A DNA stretch of 64,000 bases, taken from NCBI RefSeq assembly GCF_018343625.1, contig NZ_JAGYPG010000002.1:248001-312000 (forward strand), written 5' to 3'. The notes below the pieces were generated by a model, which saw only the letters and a program-made list of their open reading frames with translations, was not told where the DNA came from and did not search any database. Source of the DNA: Lederbergia citri (lineage in GTDB: Bacteria > Bacillota > Bacilli > Bacillales > Bacillaceae_C). Every line of letters starts with the position of its first letter. Positions within the stretch are counted from its first letter, which is position 1. A program made the translations under genes and the position numbers. Positions 45,969 to 54,119 of this stretch are shown here, piece after piece.

Positions 45969-46057
45969 GGGGACAGGTTCAAAGGGGACTGTCCCCATTA
46001 GACCTGTCCCCAATAGCCCCGTCCCTTTTAGGGCTGACCCTAAAGAGACAGGTTCAA
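45969..46057. repeat. REP-like G/C-rich hairpin cluster in phoP leader
   Basis: GGGGACAGGT (45969-45978) pairs with ACCTGTCCCC (46002-46011), enclosing the near-palindrome GGGGACTGTCCCC (45984-45996). TTAGGG-CTGA-CCCTAA follows at 46028-46043. GACAGGTTCAA is repeated at 45972 and 46047, and GGGGACTGTC recurs at 46084. The composition stands out from the AT-rich host, as in dispersed REP-type elements. It lies in the 5' untranslated region, ending about 10 bases before the phoP ribosome binding site. Confidence 0.65.
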
Positions 46058-46066
46058 TCTAGTTTT

Positions 46067-46112
46067 AATGTACGTTTTTCGGAGGGGACTGTCAATTTTC
46101 ATAAAATTGACA
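46067..46112 (-). promoter_or_regulatory. phoP promoter with palindrome over -35
   Basis: On the minus strand TTGACA (46090-46095) and TACATT (46067-46072) are 17 bases apart. The -35 is one end of a perfect 10-bp inverted repeat, TGTCAATTTT-CAT-AAAATTGACA (46090-46112), which could bind a regulator. The rest of the gap to the ferredoxin gene holds nothing clear. Confidence 0.55.
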
Positions 46113-46291
46113 ATGTATTTTCGTTCATTTTTTCGTACAATTGAAATAGGGTTGTGATTTTGCTATTATTAAGATTGGATTAAGCTAATAATTGTTATTT
46201 CAGTTCTTTATTTAGGACGAGTGTGACCAAGATTTCTCTGTTGAAGGCGGGGAAATTATAATAAAGATTTCAATTTAAAGGTGGTTTTTTT

Positions 46292-46534
46292 ATGTCATAC
46301 GTTATCACTTCACCATGTTTGGGTGAAAAGTTTGGCGAATGTGTCGAGGTTTGCCCTGTTGATTGTATTTTCGAAGGCGAAGATATGTATTTTATCGACC
46401 CTGACCTATGTATCGACTGTGGTGCTTGTCAAGCGGTTTGCCCAGTTGAAGCAATATATCACGAGGAAGATTTGCTTCCTGAAGATGAAATGTTCATCCA
46501 AAAAGCGAAAGAATTTTTCGCTTCTCAGGAATAA
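46292..46534 (+). CDS. Ferredoxin with two iron-sulfur cluster motifs
   Basis: 80 residues, ATG start after AAAGGTGG. The first motif is [19 protein letters not shown], where the spacing fits a 3Fe-4S or modified 4Fe-4S site as in 7Fe ferredoxins; the second is [16 protein letters not shown], a standard C-x2-C-x2-C-x3-CP 4Fe-4S site. The acidic tail ([12 protein letters not shown]) is typical of Bacillus ferredoxins. It transfers electrons in the cytosol; partners are not known. It is monocistronic with a strong terminator. Confidence 0.95.
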   Translation: MSYVITSPCLGEKFGECVEVCPVDCIFEGEDMYFIDPDLCIDCGACQAVCPVEAIYHEEDLLPEDEMFIQKAKEFFASQE

Positions 46535-46570
46535 TTTCACATAAAAAAAGACAAGGCTTAATGTTATTTT

Positions 46571-46625
46571 GAACGGAACCCCAATTGTTAAACACAATTT
46601 ACAATTGGGGTTTCCGTTCATTTTT
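46571..46625 (+). terminator. Ferredoxin gene terminator
   Basis: GAACGGAACCCCAATTGT and ACAATTGGGGTTTCCGTTC form a long stem (about 18 bp with one bulge) around a 12-base loop, followed by ATTTTT. The interval from here to copA (46626-46771) holds nothing else I can support. Confidence 0.88.
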
Positions 46626-46771
46626 GCAATCATCCCTGTCTTTTTATTTTTTTCCCACTGTTGATTTGTTCTTCAGGAATTTAAAGGTTGGCATGTCACT
46701 CCTCGGAGATCCTGCATGTTAACCCCTTCCGCTCTAATGAATTCAACTTAAGGATTGAATCTTACCTTTAT

Positions 46772-49189
46772 CTAAAGCTTCACCCTCTGCAATCTCAATG
46801 CATTTAATACAACTGACACCGAGCTGAATGCCATCGCTGCTCCTGCCAGCCAAGGAGCGAGGAAGCCCATCGCGGCAATCGGAATTCCTAATGTATTATA
46901 GGCAAAAGCCCAGAACAAGTTTTGTTTAATATTGCGGATCGTTTTGTGACTCATATAAATCGAATCAGCGATGCTATTTAAATCACCACGAATAAGCGTT
47001 ATATCAGCTGCTTCCATCGCTACATCCGTTCCCGTTCCAATCGCCATTCCAATATCAGCCATCGCAAGTGCTGGGGCATCATTGATTCCATCCCCTACCA
47101 TTGCAACCTTTTTTCCTGCAGCTTGAAGTTTTTTTACTTCTTCTGCCTTTCCTTCTGGCAACACTTCCGCAATAACTTGATTAATCCCAGCTTCTTTGGC
47201 AATTGCTTGAGCAGTCCGTGCATTATCGCCTGTCATCATAATAACCTCTATATTCATTGCTTTTAAACGATCGATCGCTTCTCGAGAAGTGTCCTTAATT
47301 GTATCTGCCACTGCAACAATCCCGGCAAATTCGCCATCAAAAGCTGCAAGCATTGCGGTTTTTCCTTCACTTTCATACTTTTCCATTTTTGCTAAAGCAT
47401 CTTGAATTGCGATATGATTTTCTTTCATCAGTCGTCTAGTACCAACTAAAATTTCTTTTCCATCTATAACAGCTTTAATACCAAATCCTGGAATTGCTTC
47501 AAATGATGAAGGCTGCTTAAAAAGAATCCTTTTCTTTTTTATTCCTTCTACAATTGCTTGTGCCAAAGGATGTTCTGATTGCTGCTCAGCTGATCCGACT
47601 AATGATAAAAACTCAGTTTCGTTAAGATGGGTAAATACATTTGTTAAAACTGGTGTGCCGTTTGTAACAGTCCCGGTTTTATCTAAAATTACGGTACCAA
47701 TTTTATGAGTAGATTCTAAGTGTTCGCCACCTTTAAATAATATGCCGTATTCAGCAGCCCTACCTGATCCAGCCATAATGGATGTAGGAGTGGCCAACCC
47801 AAGAGCACAAGGACAGGCTATAACAAGCACTGCTATCATATTTTCCAATGCCTCTGCAAAGTTTCCAGGGGACACTCTCGTAAACCAGATGATAAACGTT
47901 AAAATCGCAATGCCTACTACAATCGGGACAAAAATACCAGAAATATGGTCTGCCAACCGTTGAATTGGAGCTTTCGACCCTTGCGCTTCCTCGACAACTT
48001 TGATGATTTGTGCAAGAGCTGTTTCTTTCCCAACCTTAGTAGCCTTCATTTTTATAAAACCATTTTTATTGATTGTTGCTCCAATGACAGAATCCCCAGT
48101 AGCTTTATCAACTGGAACGCTCTCTCCTGTAATCATCGATTCATCAAAAGCGGATTCACCCTCGATAATCATACCGTCTACCGGAACTTTTTCACCAGGT
48201 TTTACGAGTAAAATATCCCCTTTCACTACTTCTTCAAGCGGAATATTAATAATGGCATCTTGACGCACAACTGTTGCTGTTTTCGCTTGGAGACCCATTA
48301 GCTTTTTAATCGCTTGGGATGATCTTCCTTTTGCTTTTGCTTCGAATAGCTTTCCGAGAATAATTAATGTAATCAAAATAGCACTTGTTTCAAAATATAG
48401 ATCAACGGAGTGAGCACCAGTGATACTTGAGCGAATCACTAAAAAAGTACTATAAAAATAGGCGGCTGAAGTACCTAGAACAACAAGTACATCCATATTG
48501 GCACTCTGATTTCGCAAAGCTTTATAGGCACCTATATAAAATTGCTTACCAATATAAAATTGCACCGGAGTAGCTAGAGCCATTTGCACCCAAGGATTCA
48601 TTAAGAATTTGGGAACGTAAATAAATGATGTAAAGCTAAAATGAGATACCATTGTCCAAAGAAGCGGAAGTGAAAGGATTAAAGAAAGAATGAACTTTCT
48701 TTCCTGTTTTTTAATTTCCTTTTCTCGATAATCAATCGTTTCCTTCTCGCTATCATCATTTTTTATAACCGCTCCATAACCAAGTTCTTCGACTCGACTA
48801 ATGATATCTGTTGTCGATAGGACAGAGGGATAATATTCAACTGAAGCTTTTTCAAGTGCCAGATTGACGTTTGCTTCGATAGACCCAGACATTTTTTTCA
48901 AGCCTTTTTCAATTCTAGTGGCGCATGCAGCACATGTCATTCCTGTAATCATGAATTCTGCTTTTTCTGTGACAACATCATAACCAAGGTCTTGAACTTT
49001 TTTCTGAATATCTTCAAAGGATATTTTTTCTTTATCAAATTGAACTCTGGCCTTTTCCAAAGCAAGATTCACATTAGCTTCCTGTACACCATCAAGCTTC
49101 TTCAATCCTTTTTCAATTCGATTGGAGCAAGCGGCACATGTCATACCAGTAATTTGAAATTGGTTTTCTGAAACATTCTCATTTTTCAT
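46772..49189 (-). CDS. copA: Copper-exporting P-type ATPase CopA
   Basis: 805 residues. Two N-terminal metal-binding domains carry GMTCAAC (Cys18/Cys21 and Cys86/Cys89). Eight membrane helices include the copper-translocating VIACPCALGLATP. The phosphorylation site is ILDKTGTVTNG, the nucleotide domain has SEHPLAQAI (the HP motif), and the hinge is VGDGINDAPALAMADIG. It pumps Cu(I) out of the cytosol, fed by CopZ. A CsoR-type operator lies immediately upstream, in addition to the one before csoR. Confidence 0.97.
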   Translation of the reverse strand: MKNENVSENQFQITGMTCAACSNRIEKGLKKLDGVQEANVNLALEKARVQFDKEKISFEDIQKKVQDLGYDVVTEKAEFMITGMTCAACATRIEKGLKKMSGSIEANVNLALEKASVEYYPSVLSTTDIISRVEELGYGAVIKNDDSEKETIDYREKEIKKQERKFILSLILSLPLLWTMVSHFSFTSFIYVPKFLMNPWVQMALATPVQFYIGKQFYIGAYKALRNQSANMDVLVVLGTSAAYFYSTFLVIRSSITGAHSVDLYFETSAILITLIILGKLFEAKAKGRSSQAIKKLMGLQAKTATVVRQDAIINIPLEEVVKGDILLVKPGEKVPVDGMIIEGESAFDESMITGESVPVDKATGDSVIGATINKNGFIKMKATKVGKETALAQIIKVVEEAQGSKAPIQRLADHISGIFVPIVVGIAILTFIIWFTRVSPGNFAEALENMIAVLVIACPCALGLATPTSIMAGSGRAAEYGILFKGGEHLESTHKIGTVILDKTGTVTNGTPVLTNVFTHLNETEFLSLVGSAEQQSEHPLAQAIVEGIKKKRILFKQPSSFEAIPGFGIKAVIDGKEILVGTRRLMKENHIAIQDALAKMEKYESEGKTAMLAAFDGEFAGIVAVADTIKDTSREAIDRLKAMNIEVIMMTGDNARTAQAIAKEAGINQVIAEVLPEGKAEEVKKLQAAGKKVAMVGDGINDAPALAMADIGMAIGTGTDVAMEAADITLIRGDLNSIADSIYMSHKTIRNIKQNLFWAFAYNTLGIPIAAMGFLAPWLAGAAMAFSSVSVVLNALRLQRVKL

Positions 49190-49203
49190 TTTCCAGATCT
49201 CCT

Positions 49204-49222
49204 TATACCTATATGGGGTATA
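49204..49222 (-). promoter_or_regulatory. CsoR-type operator upstream of copA
   Basis: TATACCTATATGGGGTATA (19 bp, plus strand) is a dyad with GGGGTAT, matching the ATACCCC...GGTAT core of copper-repressor sites. It lies between copZ and copA, about 15 bases before the copA start, so copA may have its own regulated promoter or a second operator. Confidence 0.75.
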
Positions 49223-49261
49223 TTTTAAGTAAAAAGAAATCGTGCATTAAGAGCACGTTCC

Positions 49262-49471
49262 TTACGATCTTACATCATATCCTTGATCATCAATGGTTTC
49301 TTTAATTTGATCCAAAGTTACTTCCTTATCGTTAAATTCTACATCTACAGTAGCAGCTTCTAAATTTACTTTTACAGCCGAAACGCCTTGAAGTTTGCCG
49401 ACGCTTCCTTCAACCGCTTTTACACAATGACCGCATGACATTCCATCTACTTGCAACGTAATTTTATCCAT
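49262..49471 (-). CDS. copZ: Copper chaperone CopZ
   Basis: 69 residues forming one heavy-metal-associated domain. The Cu(I) site is GMSCGHC (Cys13, Cys16) and the C-terminal ...DDQGYDV is typical of the fold. It delivers Cu(I) to the N-terminal domains of CopA in the cytosol and buffers copper for CsoR. It lies between csoR and copA in the usual Bacillus order. Confidence 0.96.
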   Translation of the reverse strand: MDKITLQVDGMSCGHCVKAVEGSVGKLQGVSAVKVNLEAATVDVEFNDKEVTLDQIKETIDDQGYDVRS

Positions 49472-49485
49472 ATGATCAACTCCAT

Positions 49486-49827
49486 TTATTTTTTCATTAG
49501 TTTTTGTATTGTTATAAGAAATTCGTCTAAGACATCTATATCTCCTTCTTGGATTCTTTCAACGACACAATTTTTCATATGACCTTCAAGCAAAATTTTC
49601 GCTACACTGTTTAACGCTGCTTGAGTAGCAGAAATTTGCGTTATCACATCATCACAATAAGTATCCTTTTCTATTAATCCTTTTATGCCACGAATTTGTC
49701 CTTCTACTCGGTTTAACCTTGTCACTAAATTTTTTTTAACTTCCTCAGAGTGATGGCTTTTCCGATTTACTGTTGAGTCACAGTAGGATTCTTCATGGAG
49801 CGATTCTGGTCCAAGATTTTGCGCCAT
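49486..49827 (-). CDS. csoR: Copper-sensing repressor CsoR
   Basis: 113 residues from the ATG at 49827, seven bases after AAAGGAGGG. The four-helix CsoR fold carries the Cu(I) ligands Cys58 (DTYCDDV), His83 and Cys87 (EGHMKNCVV). The N-terminal ~28 residues (with an extra Cys and HH) are longer than in some homologues. Copper binding releases it from the dyad in its own promoter. Two further similar dyads occur before copA and bdbD. Confidence 0.96.
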   Translation of the reverse strand: MAQNLGPESLHEESYCDSTVNRKSHHSEEVKKNLVTRLNRVEGQIRGIKGLIEKDTYCDDVITQISATQAALNSVAKILLEGHMKNCVVERIQEGDIDVLDEFLITIQKLMKK

Positions 49828-49847
49828 TAGCATCCCTCCTTTTCTTC

Positions 49848-49876
49848 ATGATAGCATACCCCCGTACCGTATGCAA
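49848..49876 (-). promoter_or_regulatory. csoR promoter with CsoR operator
   Basis: On the minus strand TTGCAT (49871-49876) and TATCAT (49848-49853) are 17 bases apart. The spacer is filled by the 19-bp dyad CATACCCCCGTACCGTATG (plus strand, 49855-49873). This is the standard layout for CsoR blocking RNA polymerase. Confidence 0.88.
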
Positions 49877-49979
49877 CGAAAATATATTAAAAAAAAACGA
49901 ACTGCGGAAACGCCTATACACATATATCACTTTTGAATAAGATAAAACGAATATTATTGTTACAGCTAGGAGGGTAGAG

Positions 49980-50204
49980 ATGTCAAACGAAAAGAAACCA
50001 AAAGAAATACATGTTGAAAATTTAATTATCCATGCTCAAAATGTTGAATTCGTTGATGATGGGCATAATAGGGAAAGGGAAGTTCAAAGGGAAGCACCGC
50101 CTATGAGGGATCCATGGGGATTCTTCTGGGGAAGGCCAGTGGGGCCTCCTGAAGAAGCAGCTGAAGTAACTCAAACTGAAAATGAAGCAGAAAAAGAAAA
50201 CTAA
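49980..50204 (+). CDS. Conserved-looking hypothetical protein, acidic
   Basis: 74 residues, ATG start eight bases after TAGGAGGG. The N-terminus (KKPKEIHVENLIIHAQNVEFVDD) is a beta-strand-like segment; a proline/tryptophan-rich centre follows (PPMRDPWGFFWGRPVGPPEEA), and the end is Glu-rich. No cysteines, signal peptide or membrane helix. It is monocistronic, divergent from csoR, and convergent with bdbC. I do not recognise the family; a small spore or cytosolic protein is possible. Confidence 0.65.
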   Translation: MSNEKKPKEIHVENLIIHAQNVEFVDDGHNREREVQREAPPMRDPWGFFWGRPVGPPEEAAEVTQTENEAEKEN

Positions 50205-50222
50205 TCATATACTATTATAGAA

Positions 50223-50252
50223 AACGGAAAGTGGTAAAAAACACTTTCCGTT
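50223..50252. terminator. Bidirectional terminator between the hypothetical gene and bdbC
   Basis: AACGGAAAGTG (50223-50233) and CACTTTCCGTT (50242-50252) form a perfect 11-bp stem with an 8-base loop, followed by GTTATTTTTT on the plus strand and TTTTC on the minus strand. Confidence 0.85.
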
Positions 50253-50253
50253 G

Positions 50254-50700
50254 TTATTTTTTATGATGTAACCGATCATGTCGAATCATGAGGATCATAA
50301 ATATGCTGATCAATGTAAATGCTGTTAACGCCAAAAATGGTATTGTAATAAACCCGAACCAATTGATATATTGCACATTGCAAGGTACGCCTTGTACACA
50401 TGGCTTTATTGCTGCAAACCCAGGAACTTTTTGAACTAAATAATGGTACAGTGAAATCAATCCGCCGATAAGGGATAAGGGCAGAACATACTTTTTAATA
50501 TGTCTTTCATTATAAAAGGCTGCAATGCCGAGAATGATGGTCAGTGGATACATAAAAATTCTTTGAAACCAACAAAGTTCACATGGGATATAGCCTTTAA
50601 TATTACTAAAATACAAACTCCCTAAAGTAGCGACAACTGAAACAACCCAGGCAAAATAAAGGAGTAATTGTTGAAATGTAGACGATTTAGAATTATTCAT
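50254..50700 (-). CDS. bdbC: Disulfide oxidoreductase BdbC (DsbB family)
   Basis: 148 residues from the ATG at 50700, which overlaps the end of bdbD. Four membrane helices carry the quinone-side pair CELC (Cys40, Cys43) and the outer pair in KPCVQGVPCNVQ. It reoxidises BdbD and passes electrons to menaquinone, supporting disulfide formation outside the membrane. It is downstream of bdbD in one operon. Confidence 0.94.
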   Translation of the reverse strand: MNNSKSSTFQQLLLYFAWVVSVVATLGSLYFSNIKGYIPCELCWFQRIFMYPLTIILGIAAFYNERHIKKYVLPLSLIGGLISLYHYLVQKVPGFAAIKPCVQGVPCNVQYINWFGFITIPFLALTAFTLISIFMILMIRHDRLHHKK

Positions 50701-51364
50701 TTTTATTGTCCAAGCCTTTTTCAATCTGGGCTTTAATTGCCTCATAATCAAAAGGTTTTTCTATCAAGACACCATTAATAATGATCGATGGAGTGAATTG
50801 TATTTCATTGTCTTTTACAAGCTGGTCATCAACCTTCACTTCATCAAGCATTCCTTCTTCGTCAATATCTTTTTGGAATTGATCAAAGTCGATATCAGGA
50901 GCATACGCTTTTGCAATCTCTACCAACGTATCTGTCGTTACCCATACTTCATCGTGGGTTTGATTAGATGGTTGCGCATCAAAAATTCCTTGATGAAATG
51001 CCCAAAAGTTATCAGGATCTTGCTTGTAAACAGATTCTGACGCCAGTGCTGCTAGGAGCGATTCTTTTCCATGAAAAAGTACATTTATATATGTAAGCTT
51101 TGCTTTTCCAGTATCAATATAATCTTCTTTCAACCTTGGAAAAATACTTTCCCCCCATGCCTTACAAGACGGGCATTTATAATCGCCAAACTCCACGATG
51201 GAGACAGGTGCATTCGCATCCCCCAATGTTGGTTGGTTTTCTAAATTATTGATGCTGAATTTGTTTTGACTCTCATCATTTCCTCTTAGATAAAAAAACA
51301 TTACAAGTGCCACAATGATGGCAAAAATTACGACAGTTAACAAAACAATCTTTTTATTATTCAT
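50693..51364 (-). CDS. bdbD: Thiol-disulfide oxidoreductase BdbD (DsbA family)
   Basis: 223 residues from the ATG at 51364 after CGGAGAG; the longer frame begins inside a regulatory dyad. An N-terminal membrane anchor (about 5-25) precedes a DsbA-like domain with active site CPSC (FGDYKCPSCKAW, Cys64/Cys67) and cis-Pro segment FTPSIIING. It introduces disulfides into exported proteins and is recycled by BdbC. A CsoR-type dyad lies at its promoter. Confidence 0.94.
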   Translation of the reverse strand: MNNKKIVLLTVVIFAIIVALVMFFYLRGNDESQNKFSINNLENQPTLGDANAPVSIVEFGDYKCPSCKAWGESIFPRLKEDYIDTGKAKLTYINVLFHGKESLLAALASESVYKQDPDNFWAFHQGIFDAQPSNQTHDEVWVTTDTLVEIAKAYAPDIDFDQFQKDIDEEGMLDEVKVDDQLVKDNEIQFTPSIIINGVLIEKPFDYEAIKAQIEKGLDNKNE

Positions 51365-51406
51365 ATAACATCTCTCCGAGTTAGTAACTTTAATTTCAAT
51401 AATAGT

Positions 51407-51435
51407 ATCATACCCCATTATGGTATGTAAACGAA
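51407..51435 (-). promoter_or_regulatory. bdbD promoter region with CsoR-type operator
   Basis: The plus strand has CATACCCCATTATGGTATG (51409-51427), a 19-bp dyad. It matches the csoR operator at 15 of 19 positions and the copA operator at 14 of 19. On the minus strand TATGAT (51407-51412) could be the -10, with a weak -35 TTCGTT 17 bases upstream, so the dyad would fill the spacer as at csoR. Confidence 0.65.
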
Positions 51436-51448
51436 TAAGGACTGTCTT

Positions 51449-51479
51449 TGAATAAGAAAGAAATTTTTGACAGATACTT
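51449..51479 (+). promoter_or_regulatory. Sigma-G-like promoter of germinant-receptor operon
   Basis: TGAATA (51449-51454), an 18-base gap and GATACTT (51473-51479) resemble the forespore sigma-G pattern TGMATA / CATACTA. This places the transcript start near 51486 and supports ATG 51524 rather than the earlier TTG as the start codon of the first gene. Confidence 0.6.
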
Positions 51480-51523
51480 TGTTTAATTACTATAACCTTA
51501 AACGAGACGAGTTGAGAAAGGCT

Positions 51524-53038
51524 ATGTCTTTTTTAAAAAATAATGGTAAAAATAACATAATTAACGATGACAATAAAGAAACGCTTATATTTCCGACCAT
51601 TGATGAAAATCTTCATTTTATTAAGGATGCTTTATATGAAACGAATGACCTAAAAACAAGAAAAATCACTTTTAATGGGATTCCCGGTATCATTATTTAC
51701 TTGGATACGATGATCAATCCCGAGGAGTTACAGCGAGGGATTCTTATTCCACTTTCACAAGTAAGTCCATTTCAAAATATTGAGGATATTATTACGAGCC
51801 CAGAATTGACAAAAACAAATTATGTTAATATCGCTGTAACCGCACTTCTAAAAGGAAATAGTGTACTTTTCCTACAAAACGGGACTGAATTTTACGTATT
51901 TAAAACCCAACAAATCCATCCTCGCTCTCCGGAAGAACCTGAAAACGAAAAAGTCGTTCGGGGATCCCATGAAGGGTTTGTCGGAAAACTTAATATTAAT
52001 TTAAATTTAATTAGATCACGCATACAAAATCGCCAATTAAAAATCGAATACTACCAGCTCGGTTGGGAATCAAATACAAGAGTAGCACTTGTTTATATGG
52101 AAGAAATTGCAAACCCATCCTTAATTAATGAACTTAAAAAAAGGATTGAGTCCATCTCATCCGATATGATTTTTAGTCCTGGTTATCTGGAAGAATTTAT
52201 TGAAGATAAACCTTTTTCCCCTTTTCAGCAAATTTTATATACAGAAAGACCCGACCGTGTTGAAGCGCATTTAATGGAAGGAAGGATTGCTATTCTATCT
52301 GAAGGGACATCTGATGTCTCTATCGTTCCAGTTACATTTTTTGCATTCTTTCAAACCCCAGATGATTTTAATATTAGGTTTTATTCAGGTTCGATTTTCC
52401 GTTTACTAAGATTCTTTAGCTTTTGGGGAGCCATCACTTTGCCATCCATCTATATTGCTATTGTTAGTTTTCATTTCGAAATCATTCCTAATGATGTCAT
52501 TACCGTTGTAAAAGGCTCAATTGAAAACATCCCTTTTCCACCTTTCATCGAAGCATTAATTATGGCTGTTACGATTGAACTCATTAGGGAGGCTGGAATA
52601 AGGCTCCCTACGCCTATTGGACAAACAATTGGTATTGTGGGAGGCTTAATAATCGGGGAATCCGTTGTGAATGCGGGTCTTGTATCCAATATAATGGTCA
52701 TTGTCATCGCCCTAACTGCCATTATGTCATTCACGATTCCCTCGTATGAGATGAGTAATACTGTCCGCCTATTAACTTTACCAATCATGATAGCTGCAGC
52801 TACACTTGGGTTCGTTGGAATCGTTTTTTGCCTAATGGTTATCGTCATCCATTTATGTAAATTGGAGTCTTTAGGAACACCTTATCTTGCACCATTTGCA
52901 CCTTTAAAAGTCCCAAATTTGAAGGACTCTATCATCCGTCTTCCTATATGGATGTTAAATAAACGACCAAAAAACATAAAACCTCAGAAACTTCGGAAGC
53001 AAACTCCGTCAAGGGAATGGGACAAAAATGAAGAATAA
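51524..53038 (+). CDS. Spore germination protein, GerA family A subunit
   Basis: 504 residues from the ATG at 51524 (AGAAAGG just upstream); an in-frame TTG at 51467 would lie in the promoter. The long soluble N-terminal domain (about 1-265) includes HRPEEPENEKVVRGSHEGF-like conserved text and TERPDRVEAHLMEGRIAIL. Four to five C-terminal membrane helices follow (AITLPSIYIAIVSF; GQTIGIVGGLIIGESVV). The protein is one of three subunits of a germinant receptor in the spore inner membrane. The ligand cannot be predicted. Confidence 0.93.
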   Translation: MSFLKNNGKNNIINDDNKETLIFPTIDENLHFIKDALYETNDLKTRKITFNGIPGIIIYLDTMINPEELQRGILIPLSQVSPFQNIEDIITSPELTKTNYVNIAVTALLKGNSVLFLQNGTEFYVFKTQQIHPRSPEEPENEKVVRGSHEGFVGKLNINLNLIRSRIQNRQLKIEYYQLGWESNTRVALVYMEEIANPSLINELKKRIESISSDMIFSPGYLEEFIEDKPFSPFQQILYTERPDRVEAHLMEGRIAILSEGTSDVSIVPVTFFAFFQTPDDFNIRFYSGSIFRLLRFFSFWGAITLPSIYIAIVSFHFEIIPNDVITVVKGSIENIPFPPFIEALIMAVTIELIREAGIRLPTPIGQTIGIVGGLIIGESVVNAGLVSNIMVIVIALTAIMSFTIPSYEMSNTVRLLTLPIMIAAATLGFVGIVFCLMVIVIHLCKLESLGTPYLAPFAPLKVPNLKDSIIRLPIWMLNKRPKNIKPQKLRKQTPSREWDKNEE

Positions 53039-54119
53039 GCAACAAATTACTCAATTTCAGCTAATCTTAGTATTAATTCATGCCCAAATTGGGGTAGGGA
53101 TCGTTTCTTTACCGTATGAAATGTTTAATAAGGCTAATGGAGATAGCTGGATATCTGTTTTAATCACGGGAGTCATTCTGCAAGTTATGATCCTATTGAT
53201 ATGGGTTTTAATGAGACGATTTCCAACACAGAATTTGTTTATGATCTTACAAATACTTTTTGGCAAGTTTGTTGGAAAATTCATTGCCCTATTATATTGT
53301 TGTTATTTTGTTATAGTGGCAGGAATGGTTTTAGCGAAATTTGGATATGTCATTAAAGTATGGATGCTGCCATTAACACCAAAATGGTTAGTATTACTAC
53401 TCATGATATTAACAGTCATTTACATAGTAAAAGAAAACCTCAGAATTTTGGCCCGATTCTTTTTTCTCGCATCTATTACATTAATAGTGTTCATCATTTT
53501 ATCTGCATACTCATTAAAATTTGCCAATTATACTTATATTCTACCGATTGGGAGTCATGGGTTTTTTAAAATCATAAACGGAGTACGGGCGGGATTTCCT
53601 TCTTTTCAAGGCTTCGAATTATTAATGGTATTATTTCCATTTGTTCAAGCAAATCAAAAAAGTGTACTAAAAGCAGCTACGATTGCCAATGCTTTTGTAA
53701 CGATTATGTACACTTTTATCGTTCTTACGTGTTTACTTTTTTTTAGTCCACAAGAATTAAAGCTTATTCCAGAGCCTGTATTATATTTAATTAAATCATT
53801 TTCATTTAAAATCATTGAAAGACCGGATTTAATTTTTACATCCATGTGGATTATTCTAGTTGCCACAACTCTTATGAGCCTTTTGTTTGTTTCTTCTTTA
53901 GGCCTTTCTTCGGTAATCAAAGCAAAAAGTAATAAATACTTTGTCTATATTACTGCATTCGCTAGTTTCTTAATCGCACTTATTCCGAAAGGTAAATTTG
54001 ATTTTGAAGTATTAGGAAAGATCAACAATCAGCTTGTCATTTTCTTCGCATTCACTTTTCCAATTATTTTCCTGCTAATATCCATCATTTTTAAAAAGAA
54101 AGAGCGGAGGGACAGTTAA
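53028..54119 (+). CDS. Spore germination permease-like protein, GerB family
   Basis: 363 residues with ten membrane helices, of the amino acid/polyamine/organocation superfamily. The first helix (LILVLIHAQIGVGIVSLPYEMF) and second (DSWISVLITGVILQVMILLI) match GerAB-type subunits, which bind the germinant. It overlaps the A-subunit gene by 11 bases and its stop overlaps the C-subunit start, so the three subunits are coupled. Confidence 0.93.
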   Translation: MKNKQQITQFQLILVLIHAQIGVGIVSLPYEMFNKANGDSWISVLITGVILQVMILLIWVLMRRFPTQNLFMILQILFGKFVGKFIALLYCCYFVIVAGMVLAKFGYVIKVWMLPLTPKWLVLLLMILTVIYIVKENLRILARFFFLASITLIVFIILSAYSLKFANYTYILPIGSHGFFKIINGVRAGFPSFQGFELLMVLFPFVQANQKSVLKAATIANAFVTIMYTFIVLTCLLFFSPQELKLIPEPVLYLIKSFSFKIIERPDLIFTSMWIILVATTLMSLLFVSSLGLSSVIKAKSNKYFVYITAFASFLIALIPKGKFDFEVLGKINNQLVIFFAFTFPIIFLLISIIFKKKERRDS

